Notes: generated by a model not told the origin, from the letters alone. 64,000 nt of DNA from Paenibacillus guangzhouensis (GCF_009363075.1 NZ_CP045293.1:1674001-1738000), one strand, 5' to 3'; positions 1 through 8,584 are shown, numbered from the stretch's first letter. Made by a program: numbers and translations.

Positions 1-24
1 GGCAGCGTATCACGCTAACGGGTG
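1..24. repeat. Dispersed repeat family A, right half
   Basis: A GGCAGC arm followed by CGCTAACGGG (13-22) matches the right half of the hairpin-centred repeat found throughout the window. The left part lies outside the window. Confidence 0.45.
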
Positions 25-112
25 TAAGTCCCGAGTACACTACGAGGTGCAGATGTCCACTCCACTTACCTCATTACAGCATATTAATAGCTTATAAGAG
101 GGGGTGATGCAC

Positions 113-910
113 GTGTTGCAGGCTATACAATACTTCAGTCCAATGAATTATGGTTGGAGCAATCCTCACTTATTTCTTTGCCTTGATGGTAATAGGTATG
201 TTGTCAAATTCATGTCCAATCCACAAGGAAAGCGAGTCTTGGCCAATGAACTGATTTCGTATCGGTTAGCTAAATGGTTGAAACTTCCTGTGCCGAGAGG
301 AGAAATCATATATGTATCCCAAGAACTCATCGATTCATCGCCAACTCTGCAATACCTGGGTGTTGAAGTAGGGCCTCATTTCGGCAGTTATTTTATTGAA
401 TCTAAAACCAAAAATCTATCAAAAGCAGACATCTCTCAAGTGATGAACATCAGCAAAGCCGCGGATATGATCTTATTTGATTATTGGCTAAACAATAATG
501 ACCGCCATTTATTGAGACCGGAAGGAGAAAATAATGTTTTGTTATCCAAAGGAGTAAAAACGAAGCTTTGGTTGATAGACCATGCCAATATCCTAGCGGG
601 GCCCAACTGGACAGTTGAGTCCATTTCTGGTCATCAAAACCATATTTTCACATACTGGGGCGAGTTATATGAGAGATTTGTACCGTATATCGATAACGCT
701 AACCCATTTGCACAAGCACTAAATAGAATAGAGTCTTTAGAATTATGGCAGATAATGGAATCAATATCGATTGTCCCTGTGGAATGGGGCGTAGCCGATC
801 ATGAAAAACTAGCTCTTAGTAATTATCTAAATATTAGAAAAAAATTGTTGGCTACTTTTATACAACCGCTCAGAGTTCATTTCCCTGTCTGGGAATCATA
901 TTTCATCTAG
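113..910 (+). CDS. HipA-like kinase-fold protein
   Basis: A small stand-alone HipA-like kinase domain (HipA_2 type) of about 265 residues. VVKF near residue 32 supplies the ATP-binding lysine. FDYWLNNNDRH near residues 122-132 resembles a catalytic loop, and LIDHAN near 155-160 resembles the metal-binding Asp motif. There is no HipB-like antitoxin next to it, so a toxin-antitoxin role is not supported. GTG 113 is preferred because the GAGGGGG run lies 8 bases upstream; ATG 107 would be too close to it. Only 12 bases separate it from a second kinase-fold gene, so the two are probably one operon. The substrate is unknown. Confidence 0.7.
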   Translation: MLQAIQYFSPMNYGWSNPHLFLCLDGNRYVVKFMSNPQGKRVLANELISYRLAKWLKLPVPRGEIIYVSQELIDSSPTLQYLGVEVGPHFGSYFIESKTKNLSKADISQVMNISKAADMILFDYWLNNNDRHLLRPEGENNVLLSKGVKTKLWLIDHANILAGPNWTVESISGHQNHIFTYWGELYERFVPYIDNANPFAQALNRIESLELWQIMESISIVPVEWGVADHEKLALSNYLNIRKKLLATFIQPLRVHFPVWESYFI

Positions 911-922
911 AGAGGTGCTGCA

Positions 923-1510
923 ATGTTGGATGATTTTAAAGCGATTACCGTTTATCCTGGCGTCCATAGACCAGGAATGAATTATCAGGTAGCCTTCCAT
1001 AATCCGACCTCCTACCCGTTTATAGGTGCTGGTGCACAGGGCGCAGTGTTTCGGTTAGCTCCCGACCGATGTATAAAAATATATGCAATTGAGGCAGAAG
1101 CAATAAGAGAAGCTAACGCGCTACTAGCTGCACAAAGTTCACCTTTTTTCCCAAAACTGTTTGTGGCAGGACCTAATTACAACATCATAGAATATATAAG
1201 TGGACCCTCGTTAGATCAATACCTATTACAAGTTAACTATTTGGATAAACACATAACGAAGCAAATTATAGAGCTCATTCGAGATATGAGGCGGTTGGGT
1301 TTTTCAAGATTGGATGCAGCTTTAAGGCACATTCTTTTAACTGAAACGCATGCAATAAAGGTCATAGATCACGTCAATTCCTATAAGACAATCCTTCATA
1401 TTCCCAATCAACTACTCTCCGAGTTGAATAATATAGGTTTCCGTCATACTTTTTTAGACCAAGTTAGAATCGATGCCCCTGAGCTTTATGAAGAGTGGGC
1501 AAGGATATAA
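923..1510 (+). CDS. Small protein-kinase-like protein (YrzF-like)
   Basis: A 195-residue protein with a reduced Ser/Thr-kinase or Bud32-like fold. The visible parts are a glycine-rich loop GAGAQGAV (residues 35-42), a lysine in IKIY (K52), a hinge-like NIIEYISGPSL, an Asp in SRLDAALRHILL (D131) at the catalytic-loop position, and VIDHVN (D149) at the DFG position. It resembles the Bacillus YrzF group of putative kinases. The HRD motif is degenerate, so activity is uncertain. AGAGGTG precedes ATG 923. It lies 12 bases after the HipA-like gene and both carry an IDH-type metal motif, which suggests linked function. Confidence 0.6.
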   Translation: MLDDFKAITVYPGVHRPGMNYQVAFHNPTSYPFIGAGAQGAVFRLAPDRCIKIYAIEAEAIREANALLAAQSSPFFPKLFVAGPNYNIIEYISGPSLDQYLLQVNYLDKHITKQIIELIRDMRRLGFSRLDAALRHILLTETHAIKVIDHVNSYKTILHIPNQLLSELNNIGFRHTFLDQVRIDAPELYEEWARI

Positions 1511-1603
1511 TTCAACATGCTCAGGATATGTTATATCGCGGTTGCTGCCAACGTTGGACTAAACCCTCACAAGTGTTCATTGAGCAAACGAGACACGAGA
1601 GTT

Positions 1604-1635
1604 GAGGAGCTTGCTTGTAGGCAGCTCCTTTTTTT
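1604..1635 (+). terminator. Rho-independent terminator
   Basis: AGGAGCT (1605-1611) pairs with AGCTCCT (1623-1629), followed by a T run. It closes the two-kinase operon. Confidence 0.8.
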
Positions 1636-1673
1636 GTTGAACTAAGGCAATACTAACAACTTGCAGGTGCTGT

Positions 1674-3806
1674 TTAGTAGACCAGCAAACTGCTGGCCAC
1701 TTGTATAAGCCCGTTTGTGATCGTGTCAATGGCATGCGTTATGGCTGCTTCGGAAATACTTAACGACTTGATCTGCTTGATCGACTGTTTCCCTGCATTC
1801 ACTAAGTCCAATAGCAGCGATGTTTGCTCTTCGTGCTTTGTCGCGACGTTAAGCTTGCTCTGTACTTCACCTAACTTTCTTTCGAAAGCTTTCATTATGC
1901 TCTGGAAAATTACGCTTTGGTCTTTGTAGGGGATTATGGTGACTTCTTTCTGGAAAATAACTTTATTCACTCCACGATAGGGATTGACGAGTGCCGCTTG
2001 AATAACCGCGGTTGCAGTATACTCCTCTTCAGGAATGGAGACGACGCCGTCTGGCGTGATACTGAAATGGGAGCTTCCGGATACCTTACTCCATATTACT
2101 GCTTGCGGCGGAATGTCAACGGAGGCTACCTTCAAGCTGTAATTGTGCTGATAGCCATCACTGCTAACTTCAACCGATTCCTGGGCCATTAAGCGGATAT
2201 AAGCAACTGTTAATGCATGAACGGCCGGTCCGTCATGTTTCAGCCTTTGCCGGAAATTCAGTAACGTCGACTGAACATCTTGAGCGGTGACGTTAAGATT
2301 TCTCATCATCGAGCTGATTTTGTAATAGCTTGTTTGACTAAACTGATTGGATATGGCTTTCATCAGGATGTACGTCTTTTTCGAATTATCGCCTAGAAGA
2401 CCAAACAGTTCAATTGGAGACAATTCCGAAAGATAATAAAGAAAATGCCCTTCGATACCTCTGAGATTGCTGCCATCCCCGAAAATAAACGTAATAATAT
2501 CTTCCATCGTCAGATTATTTTCTCCACCTGCCGCTGCGATAATATGCAATGTCCCCAGAAATTCGGGATCAGTCAAGATGGCTTCTAACCCGGATTCCTG
2601 TTGATCGTATAGGAGCGAGCCAATCGTCAAAATAATATGAAACAGCTTCTTTTTTAACTCAGTCTGGTCAACAGATGCAGGTAGCTTGAGTTTGATTTTG
2701 TTCCAAATCGGATCAATCAAGGAGAGCTCGGTTGTCTCGTTCAATTCTGCAAGTTCAGAGCTTAGTCTGCGCACATCCTCTACATCTGTCGGATCGCCCT
2801 CGTCAAGAGCGGCACGAAGCTTATGGCTCCATTCCAAAAAAGGCGTTACCGCCCCATATTTAACGGTAAAGCTGCTGGTATACCTCGTTTGATTACCGTC
2901 GTTATCTGTGGCAAAAATCAGAAGGGAATGCGTCCCGCTTGGCAATCTTGGAGCAATCGCCGAGAACGTCTTAGATGCTTCGTCATAGCTGAACGGCACC
3001 ACCCTATTGTCGACTCCGACCATACTCATGTTTATATTTAGGCCTGAGTCCTCATCATATACTTTGGCCGTGATCCTCGGCCAGGCTGTCGTTAATTCAT
3101 CCCCATCAGCGGGAGACACCGATTCGATAATCGGGTTTATACGATCCTGTGGGAATGTTGCCACGGAAGCGGTAGGGCCATCGGTTGTCCAACTGCCGTC
3201 AGATCGTTTCGCCTCGACTTTAAAGGTGTATGCTGTATTTGGCATCAGCTTCGTTGCATCAAATGAGGTTACATTTCCATTCACATCTCCAATGAGTATG
3301 CCATTGCCGTATATTCTGTAACCCAAGCTCTCTTTGGCAGGCGTCCATGATAAACGGAGTGAATCCGCTTCGATATTCGTTGCTTCCAAGACGCTGTTGT
3401 CCCATACGGAAAGTCTGACGTTGAAGCTTCCATTGTATTCCTGCAATATTTTCTTATCATGGTCTAAGACACGAATGATTAAGGAATGAGAACCGTTCTG
3501 CAAATTAGAACAATACGTAAACACCATACCATGCATATAATTCGGCTCGATAAGTTGTTGGTCATCAACTATGATCATGATCGAACCCGTATCTGCTATT
3601 GGAATCCCAAGCGCAAAGCTGATGTTCGTAAAGCTCTCGGTAATCATTGCGCCGTCTGCCGGACTCACGCCGCTGATAATGGGAGTTGAATCAGCTGCTA
3701 TTCGGGTGCTTGCGCGCTCTTCCGCATAAGCATACTGGGGAACGAAAAGCATGACCAATAAGCTTACAATGAGCAAGTACGGCAATCTAAAACGAAACGT
3801 TTTCAT
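1674..3806 (-). CDS. Secreted protein with Ig-like and fibronectin type III domains
   Basis: A secreted 710-residue protein. Its signal peptide has the form KTFRFRLPYLLIVSLLVML...AYA, with cleavage near residue 28. An Ig-like SPADGAMITESF segment, a fibronectin type III domain (about residues 125-215) and a second SPADGDEL Ig-like repeat (about 225-310) follow. The large helical C-terminal half I do not recognise. No catalytic motif is visible, so a surface or matrix role is an inference. The start at 3806 is chosen because GGAGGGAATT sits just upstream; the 31 residues encoded further upstream do not look like a leader. Confidence 0.6.
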   Translation of the reverse strand: MKTFRFRLPYLLIVSLLVMLFVPQYAYAEERASTRIAADSTPIISGVSPADGAMITESFTNISFALGIPIADTGSIMIIVDDQQLIEPNYMHGMVFTYCSNLQNGSHSLIIRVLDHDKKILQEYNGSFNVRLSVWDNSVLEATNIEADSLRLSWTPAKESLGYRIYGNGILIGDVNGNVTSFDATKLMPNTAYTFKVEAKRSDGSWTTDGPTASVATFPQDRINPIIESVSPADGDELTTAWPRITAKVYDEDSGLNINMSMVGVDNRVVPFSYDEASKTFSAIAPRLPSGTHSLLIFATDNDGNQTRYTSSFTVKYGAVTPFLEWSHKLRAALDEGDPTDVEDVRRLSSELAELNETTELSLIDPIWNKIKLKLPASVDQTELKKKLFHIILTIGSLLYDQQESGLEAILTDPEFLGTLHIIAAAGGENNLTMEDIITFIFGDGSNLRGIEGHFLYYLSELSPIELFGLLGDNSKKTYILMKAISNQFSQTSYYKISSMMRNLNVTAQDVQSTLLNFRQRLKHDGPAVHALTVAYIRLMAQESVEVSSDGYQHNYSLKVASVDIPPQAVIWSKVSGSSHFSITPDGVVSIPEEEYTATAVIQAALVNPYRGVNKVIFQKEVTIIPYKDQSVIFQSIMKAFERKLGEVQSKLNVATKHEEQTSLLLDLVNAGKQSIKQIKSLSISEAAITHAIDTITNGLIQVASSLLVY

Positions 3807-3938
3807 AATTCCCTCCTTTATCGTACTAGTTTTATTATTCATTACATGAAATAATATACCATTAAAGTTCGCGTTTCGAATAATAATTTCTTTCGTCATA
3901 AGCCAATGTAGGTTCTATTTCCTTCTCTTGATAACAGG

Positions 3939-3986
3939 CCAATAGAAAATGTATTCAAATAAAAGGTTAAACACGTTTTCTATTGG
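3939..3986. repeat. Long-spaced inverted repeat between divergent genes
   Basis: CCAATAGAAAA (3939-3949) and TTTTCTATTGG (3976-3986) are a perfect 11-base inverted repeat with a 26-base spacer. It lies between the divergent FN3-protein and WYL-regulator genes. It could be a regulator site or a hairpin in either leader. Confidence 0.5.
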
Positions 3987-4021
3987 TGACATACAAGATG
4001 TCACTGAGCGTGTGATATGAT
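3986..4021 (+). promoter_or_regulatory. Palindromic operator and -10 of the WYL regulator
   Basis: GTGACAT-acaag-ATGTCAC (3986-4004) is a perfect 7-base palindrome. A -10-like TATGAT (4016-4021) follows and the gene starts about 50 bases later. The arrangement suggests autoregulation by the downstream WYL protein. Confidence 0.45.
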
Positions 4022-4071
4022 GAAATCATAACTTGCACCGAGTTAGACCTGAACGGAAGGAGGAGGCCGAT

Positions 4072-5016
4072 GTGAGGCGAATGGATCGCTTGATCGCTAT
4101 CGTGATTGCGCTGCAGCAGCGGCAGGAATCTGCGCAAACGCTCGCTGATAAGCTTGAGGTGTCTAAACGTACGATTATACGGGACATGCAAGCACTCTCG
4201 GAGATGGGCATACCGCTATATGCGGTGACAGGGCCAGCAGGTGGGTATCGCCTGTCGGAAGGCTATAGTTTGCCTCCATTACAGCTTGATGTCCAAGAGA
4301 CATTGACGGTGCTCGTGGCATTGCGTGCTCTGACGTCCTATGCGGATACCCCTTTTAATCGTGAGAGGTGGACAGTCATGGACAAAATACGCCACATTCT
4401 CCCTGCGGATGCGCTTCGGCAAGTTGAGCCGCTTCTTGAATTAATGCGTGTCGAGGTGCCCAAACGCTCCTTCAAAGCCCCGCTATTGAATGAGCTGATC
4501 GACTACTGTTCTCGAGGGGAATGGATGAAGGCGTACTATCGGTCAGAGAAGCATCGTCGCTGGCTGCTGCTTCAGCCCAAAAGGGTGTATGCTGAGCATG
4601 GGTTCTGGTACTGTGAGGCTTACTCGCCTACGCATGGAGAGTTGAGAATGTTCCGCGCCGATCGCTTTGAAGAACTGCAAGATGCTGATCTCGATTCAGT
4701 TCAAGTTCAGGCGAAGCAATCCGTACCGATAAACGGGGATGCCGTGAGTAAGTGCATTCGGATTCGCGCAGCATTAACGTACAGGGGCATGCTCCTTGTC
4801 GAACAAGACCCTCATATCGGGGAAAAAGTGTACGCCGTGCAGGACGAGCTCTGGGAAGTTGACTTCCAGTGCCCAGAAACAGAATGGGAATGGGCAACAA
4901 GGTTCTTTTTTGCTCTTGGTCCAGACGCGAACGTACTGGAGCCAGAATCGTTAAGGGCAGTTCTCTACGAAAAAGCCCGTGATTTGTGTAACCGTTATGA
5001 ATTGATAGAAGAGTAA
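4072..5016 (+). CDS. HTH/WYL-domain transcriptional regulator (YafY/DeoR-like)
   Basis: A 314-residue DNA-binding regulator. The N-terminal winged helix (SAQTLADKLEVSKRTIIRDM, about residues 18-37) is followed by a TGPAGGYRLSEGY wing. The central WYL domain includes the WLLLQPKRVYAEHGFWYCEAY segment (about 164-184), and a C-terminal WCX-like extension follows. WYL proteins sense ligands or nucleic acid and often control stress genes. GTG 4072 is chosen because AAGGAGGAGG ends 5 bases upstream; ATG 4081 is possible. The palindrome upstream suggests autoregulation. The DinB-like gene 46 bases downstream is a likely co-transcribed partner. Confidence 0.85.
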   Translation: MRRMDRLIAIVIALQQRQESAQTLADKLEVSKRTIIRDMQALSEMGIPLYAVTGPAGGYRLSEGYSLPPLQLDVQETLTVLVALRALTSYADTPFNRERWTVMDKIRHILPADALRQVEPLLELMRVEVPKRSFKAPLLNELIDYCSRGEWMKAYYRSEKHRRWLLLQPKRVYAEHGFWYCEAYSPTHGELRMFRADRFEELQDADLDSVQVQAKQSVPINGDAVSKCIRIRAALTYRGMLLVEQDPHIGEKVYAVQDELWEVDFQCPETEWEWATRFFFALGPDANVLEPESLRAVLYEKARDLCNRYELIEE

Positions 5017-5062
5017 GTCGGGGCTATGGGTCAAACAAAAGGAATAAAAAGGAGTTCAAAGT

Positions 5063-5551
5063 ATGAATGGTGTTCAACAAATTCGGGATCATCTATTGGA
5101 CGAATTGGAATTAGTTGTCCGTACAGTAGAGTCACTTTTAGCTAGAATTAATCAGGATGAGTGGGGTTATCGGCCAGCGAGTAATATGCGAACTTTATTG
5201 GAGTTGACGCATCATCTTGTGTCTATTCCAGTCACCGACCTAGCTATTCTGCAAGAAAAAACACAAGAGGAAGTAGAGCAAATAGAGACAAGCGTGAAAT
5301 TAATGAAGGCCCCCCAGGAATTGGCGGCACGGTTTCGGGAAAATTACGATCTATTACGGGAGTATATGCTCTCATTAAGCGAGGATGAGCTACTGAACAA
5401 GTCCACCAAAGCATTCTACTTGGAACATGGAACGGTTCAAATCAAGTGGCTTATTGAAATTGTCACGCATTCATTTCACCATCGTTCGCAGCTTTATAAT
5501 TATTTGAAACAGAAGGGGCATGAACTTCAGTTCTTCATGCTGTACAGCTAG
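5063..5551 (+). CDS. DinB-like metal-binding four-helix protein
   Basis: A 162-residue DinB/YfiT-superfamily protein. LTHHLV (H50/H51) and HSFHHRSQLYNYL (H136, H139/H140) form the usual three-histidine metal site of the four-helix bundle. Family members include thiol-dependent transferases and damage-induced proteins; the substrate here cannot be told. AAAAGGAG precedes ATG 5063. It follows the WYL regulator closely on the same strand, and a strong terminator lies about 60 bases downstream. Confidence 0.8.
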   Translation: MNGVQQIRDHLLDELELVVRTVESLLARINQDEWGYRPASNMRTLLELTHHLVSIPVTDLAILQEKTQEEVEQIETSVKLMKAPQELAARFRENYDLLREYMLSLSEDELLNKSTKAFYLEHGTVQIKWLIEIVTHSFHHRSQLYNYLKQKGHELQFFMLYS

Positions 5552-5614
5552 GATTCCTTCATGAGTGAAGCGGGTCGAGAGTCGGGCACCGTGTAGCTAT
5601 TCAGTATAATACCG

Positions 5615-5661
5615 ACCCGCAAGCGGTTTGCCTTTCTAAGCGAACTACTTGCGGGTTTTTT
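5615..5661 (+). terminator. Rho-independent terminator after DinB-like gene
   Basis: ACCCGCAAG (5615-5623) pairs perfectly with CTTGCGGGT (5648-5656), followed by TTTTT. Confidence 0.8.
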
Positions 5662-5732
5662 GTAAAACAAATCTGCGAATTCCACCCATGTAAATCGATA
5701 CAAATTTTGATCGGTCAGTGGTTGTTACACGT

Positions 5733-5987
5733 TTAGTGCTGTTGCCGAAAATCTAGAATATAATCATAAATAGGGAGCCAATCGTTAACCGTATCCATGG
5801 GGACACAACGATGCTCGATTGGCTTTACCGTGAGCTTTTCAACCCCAGATCCGACTTGACACGTATGGCATATCCCGAGATGAATCCTAGCGCCAGTACC
5901 TGGTTCAATATAGATTCCTTTCTGAAACACCCAACCTTCGGTATCTGTTTCGTTCAGTACTCTTAAGCAATGAATGCATTTGTACAT
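5733..5987 (-). CDS. Small zinc-ribbon-like hypothetical protein
   Basis: An 84-residue protein with two CxxC pairs: CIHC at residues 4-7, and CHTC about 36 residues later. Together they could bind one zinc ion. The rest is polar with an aromatic C-terminal stretch (DWLPIYDYILDF). No family is recognised. AGAGGTG lies 9 bases before ATG 5987. It is transcribed alone, convergent with the DinB-like gene and divergent from the XRE-DUF1232 gene. Confidence 0.6.
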   Translation of the reverse strand: MYKCIHCLRVLNETDTEGWVFQKGIYIEPGTGARIHLGICHTCQVGSGVEKLTVKPIEHRCVPMDTVNDWLPIYDYILDFRQQH

Positions 5988-6200
5988 TTCATTTACACCT
6001 CTTTTTCATGATAGTCATGTGCTGTGTTAACAACATATGGTGGCGTGTTGTGTTCTGTGCATCTTGTTGAGGATAATATTGCATCATCCGTAACATGATT
6101 CGTCATCGCATTAATAATCAAGAAACAGTCCTGCATTCCAATCATATATTGAACATGAATCGATCTTCATTTCTCCAAAGAAAGGAGGCGCTCGATTTCA

Positions 6201-6848
6201 ATGGATTCCAATTTCGGCTTATTCCTCAAATCTATGCTTAAGAAACATTCGCTGTCCATGCGCAAGCTAAGTGCATTAACAGGGATCGATACGGCAACGA
6301 TTTCCCGCATTGTGAACGGCAAACAACCTGCTAAATTAAAACACTTAAAACTATTCGCTGAACATTTGCACATTCCATTAGAGAAATTAGTTGAAGCAAC
6401 AATCGTTGATGGAAGTGCAACAGAGACAGAGAGAGGAATGCTCTCGGATATTCATCACTCCGTGGATTCGATTCAAGAGGTATTGGCTTCATCGTTCCTA
6501 TTTGATCAGAAATACACGACTGAACGTGTTCGGCAGGAATTAGAGAAGTATGAGCAGTATGCGCTAACATCGGAGGGGAATCAGATGATTCATAAGGATT
6601 TTCGTTCGAAAGTGGAACAAGTGAATGGGGCAGGGCCTTTCATCGAACAATTGAAGTTCATGTTTGAGAAATATTGCGATGTGAATACGCCCATCCACGA
6701 GCGTGCTGTGCTTGGCAGCGGATTACTGTATTTTATATCATCAGTGGATATCATTCCTGATTATTTATTTCCTCTCGGATATTTAGATGATGCGATTGCT
6801 GTACAGCTTGTCATGCAACGTCTTTCACAGATCACACCTTCTGCTTAG
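6201..6848 (+). CDS. XRE-family HTH protein fused to a DUF1232 (YkvA-like) domain
   Basis: A 215-residue two-domain protein. The N-terminal 65 residues are a Cro/C1-type helix-turn-helix (LSMRKLSALTGIDTATISRI followed by NGKQPAKLKHLKLFAEHL). The C-terminal part carries the DUF1232 signature GLLYFISSVDIIPDYL and then PLGYLDDAIAV (about residues 174-201). DUF1232 proteins are usually small membrane-associated proteins of unknown role, so a fusion to a DNA-binding domain is unusual. It may be a regulator that senses the membrane, which is inference. AAAGGAGG precedes ATG 6201. It is monocistronic with its own terminator. Confidence 0.8.
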   Translation: MDSNFGLFLKSMLKKHSLSMRKLSALTGIDTATISRIVNGKQPAKLKHLKLFAEHLHIPLEKLVEATIVDGSATETERGMLSDIHHSVDSIQEVLASSFLFDQKYTTERVRQELEKYEQYALTSEGNQMIHKDFRSKVEQVNGAGPFIEQLKFMFEKYCDVNTPIHERAVLGSGLLYFISSVDIIPDYLFPLGYLDDAIAVQLVMQRLSQITPSA

Positions 6849-6871
6849 AGCACCTTGAGTTCGCTTTACCA

Positions 6872-6922
6872 ACCGTAAGTTGACGTTTATCTTGAAGATG
6901 AACATCAACTTATGGTTTTTTG
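6872..6922 (+). terminator. Rho-independent terminator
   Basis: ACCgTAAGTTGA (6872-6883) pairs with TCAACTTAtGGT (6905-6916), with one mismatch, followed by a T-rich tail. Confidence 0.75.
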
Positions 6923-6930
6923 TTTTTTAT

Positions 6931-6990
6931 TTTCTCAACATGTTGGAATTTTGTTGCACATTTCTCAACAGAGTGGAATACATTGCATCA
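6931..6990 (+). promoter_or_regulatory. 30-base tandem direct repeat upstream of Nramp gene
   Basis: Two adjacent 30-base units (6931-6960 and 6961-6990) share TTTCTCAACA, then TGGAAT and TTGCA. A weak -35/-10 pair (TTGCAC at 6954, AATACA at 6977) overlaps them. It may be a regulator-binding array controlling the transporter. Confidence 0.35.
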
Positions 6991-7021
6991 TCACAAATAT
7001 TGCATAGGAAGTGATCTGTTG

Positions 7022-8323
7022 ATGAGTCAAGTACAGTCAGAAACAAGTAACTCAAAAATCAAGGATATTCTAGCTAATCGAAGATTAGGAAAACGCAGGT
7101 ATGTGTGGGTGTTGTGGGCTCTTTTAGGTCCTGGACTGCTCGCAGCCATCGCCAATAATGATGCAGGCGGGGTGATCTCGTATGCTGTCACAGGAGCGCA
7201 GTTCGGGATCGGCCTTTTTGTACCCTTAGTCATATGTCTCGTGCCGTTGGCATTCACGATTCAAGAAATGAGCATGCGGTTAGGCGCAGTAACGCAAGAA
7301 GGATTTTCAAGGTTAGCCCTGCGACGGTACGGCCGATTCTGGGGGTATTATCATATCTCAACACTGGCGTTCGAGAATTTGTTGACGTTGATCACGGAAT
7401 TTATCGGAATGACAGCAGGGCTAGTCTTACTAGGGATACCGCTGTGGATGAGCTCCATCTTTTGTTTATTGCTTGTCATTGCGTTTGTTCTCTTCACCGG
7501 TTATTGGACGAAAGAAAGAATCGCGTTATTTGTAGGCGCATTAAACGTCATTTTTCTAGTCGTCGCAGCCATGACACACCCCAGTGTCGCTGATATTGGT
7601 CGTGCGTTCACGACGTGGAATGTTCCTGCAGAAATGCAAGATGGGATGATTTGGTTCGTCATCGCTACAGTAGGGAACGCCGTTGCCCCATGGATGATCT
7701 TCTTTCAAGGTAGCGGCACGATCGATAAAGGGATCACTGCACAAGAGCTTCGTTTTAGCAGAGTAGATACGGCACTAGGTTCCATCATACAAGTTATCAT
7801 TGCAGCAGGCATTATTATTTGCGGTGCAGCACTGTTTGGCCATGTACAGAACATCGGCGATGCAGGACCGTCTGAAATGATAGGCGCACTTCACGACGTC
7901 GTAGGGCGGTGGCCAGCTATACTCTTTGGCCTTGGGTTGTTCAATGCAGGCTTTCTTGCATCCATCACCGTATCTTTGTCATCCTCGTGGAGCATTGCCG
8001 AATTATTTGGTTGGTCCAAGAGCCTCAACGACAAAATAACGGAAGCGCCTAAGTTCTATGCTGTCTATATCGGCAGTCTCGTATTTGCAGCGGTCGCCAT
8101 CTTAATACCAGATTTGCCGTTAAATCTAATCTCCATTATCACGCAAGTCATCGGCGGGATACTGATGTTGCCACTCCTGATCTTCATGGTACTTATGACC
8201 AGTGATCGAGAATTGATGGGAGAATACAGGACGAAGCTGTTCGGAAAAATAGCAGGATGGACGATGGTTACACTGCTCATTGGGTTGACCGTGGCTACAT
8301 TCTGGCAGACTTTTTTCTCTTAA
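7022..8323 (+). CDS. Nramp-family divalent metal transporter, atypical (possibly Mg2+)
   Basis: A membrane protein of 433 residues with about 11 hydrophobic segments, recognisable as SLC11/Nramp from GPGLLAAIANNDAGG in helix 1 and the general layout. The canonical helix-1 DPGN motif is replaced by DAGG (residues 47-50), and the helix-6 MPH motif by APW (222-224). These changes remove the transition-metal-binding Asn and Met while keeping the Asp. That pattern is expected of the Nramp-related magnesium transporters, so Mg2+ is a better guess than Mn2+ or Fe2+. The start at 7022 follows AGGAAGTGATC. A tandem repeat lies upstream. Confidence 0.8.
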   Translation: MSQVQSETSNSKIKDILANRRLGKRRYVWVLWALLGPGLLAAIANNDAGGVISYAVTGAQFGIGLFVPLVICLVPLAFTIQEMSMRLGAVTQEGFSRLALRRYGRFWGYYHISTLAFENLLTLITEFIGMTAGLVLLGIPLWMSSIFCLLLVIAFVLFTGYWTKERIALFVGALNVIFLVVAAMTHPSVADIGRAFTTWNVPAEMQDGMIWFVIATVGNAVAPWMIFFQGSGTIDKGITAQELRFSRVDTALGSIIQVIIAAGIIICGAALFGHVQNIGDAGPSEMIGALHDVVGRWPAILFGLGLFNAGFLASITVSLSSSWSIAELFGWSKSLNDKITEAPKFYAVYIGSLVFAAVAILIPDLPLNLISIITQVIGGILMLPLLIFMVLMTSDRELMGEYRTKLFGKIAGWTMVTLLIGLTVATFWQTFFS

Positions 8324-8427
8324 AAATGATGACGAGACGGCGAGAGGAAGTTGAAAAGATAGGTAGATACTTTGGACATCATATTCCAAATTGGGTTAGC
8401 CAATGATTGTAAAGAACATACATTGCA

Positions 8428-8444
8428 CTAACGGGACACGATAG
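8428..8444 (+). repeat. Dispersed repeat family A, left half
   Basis: CTAACGGGACACGATAG, the consensus left motif of family A, lies in the gap after the Nramp gene. Confidence 0.7.
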
Positions 8445-8538
8445 TTTGTTAAACCATGACTTCATTTCATAATTGTATGGAAGTTGTAACTATGTATCCG
8501 TAGAAAAAGTGCCAGTTCATAAACCCTAAAATATAGTA

Positions 8539-8575
8539 GACTAGGGAACAGAGATTACTGTTCCCTAGTCTTTTC
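8539..8575. terminator. Bidirectional terminator
   Basis: GACTAGGGAACAG (8539-8551) pairs perfectly with CTGTTCCCTAGTC (8558-8570), followed by TTTTCTT. It separates the convergent Nramp and exosporium-like genes. Confidence 0.8.
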
Positions 8576-8584
8576 TTATCTAGA

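Noticed and set aside
1-80. Possible group II intron fragment (CGGG-TGTAAGT-CCCG stem)
   Set aside because: No domain V or reverse transcriptase follows, and the GGCAGC...CGCTAACGGG part fits the family A repeat better.
104-1510. HipBA-type toxin-antitoxin module
   Set aside because: There is no HipB-like DNA-binding partner, and the second gene is another kinase-fold protein.
6931-7021. Metal riboswitch before the Nramp gene
   Set aside because: The leader is short and dominated by a simple tandem repeat, with no structure resembling the Mg2+ M-box or Mn2+ yybP-ykoY riboswitch.
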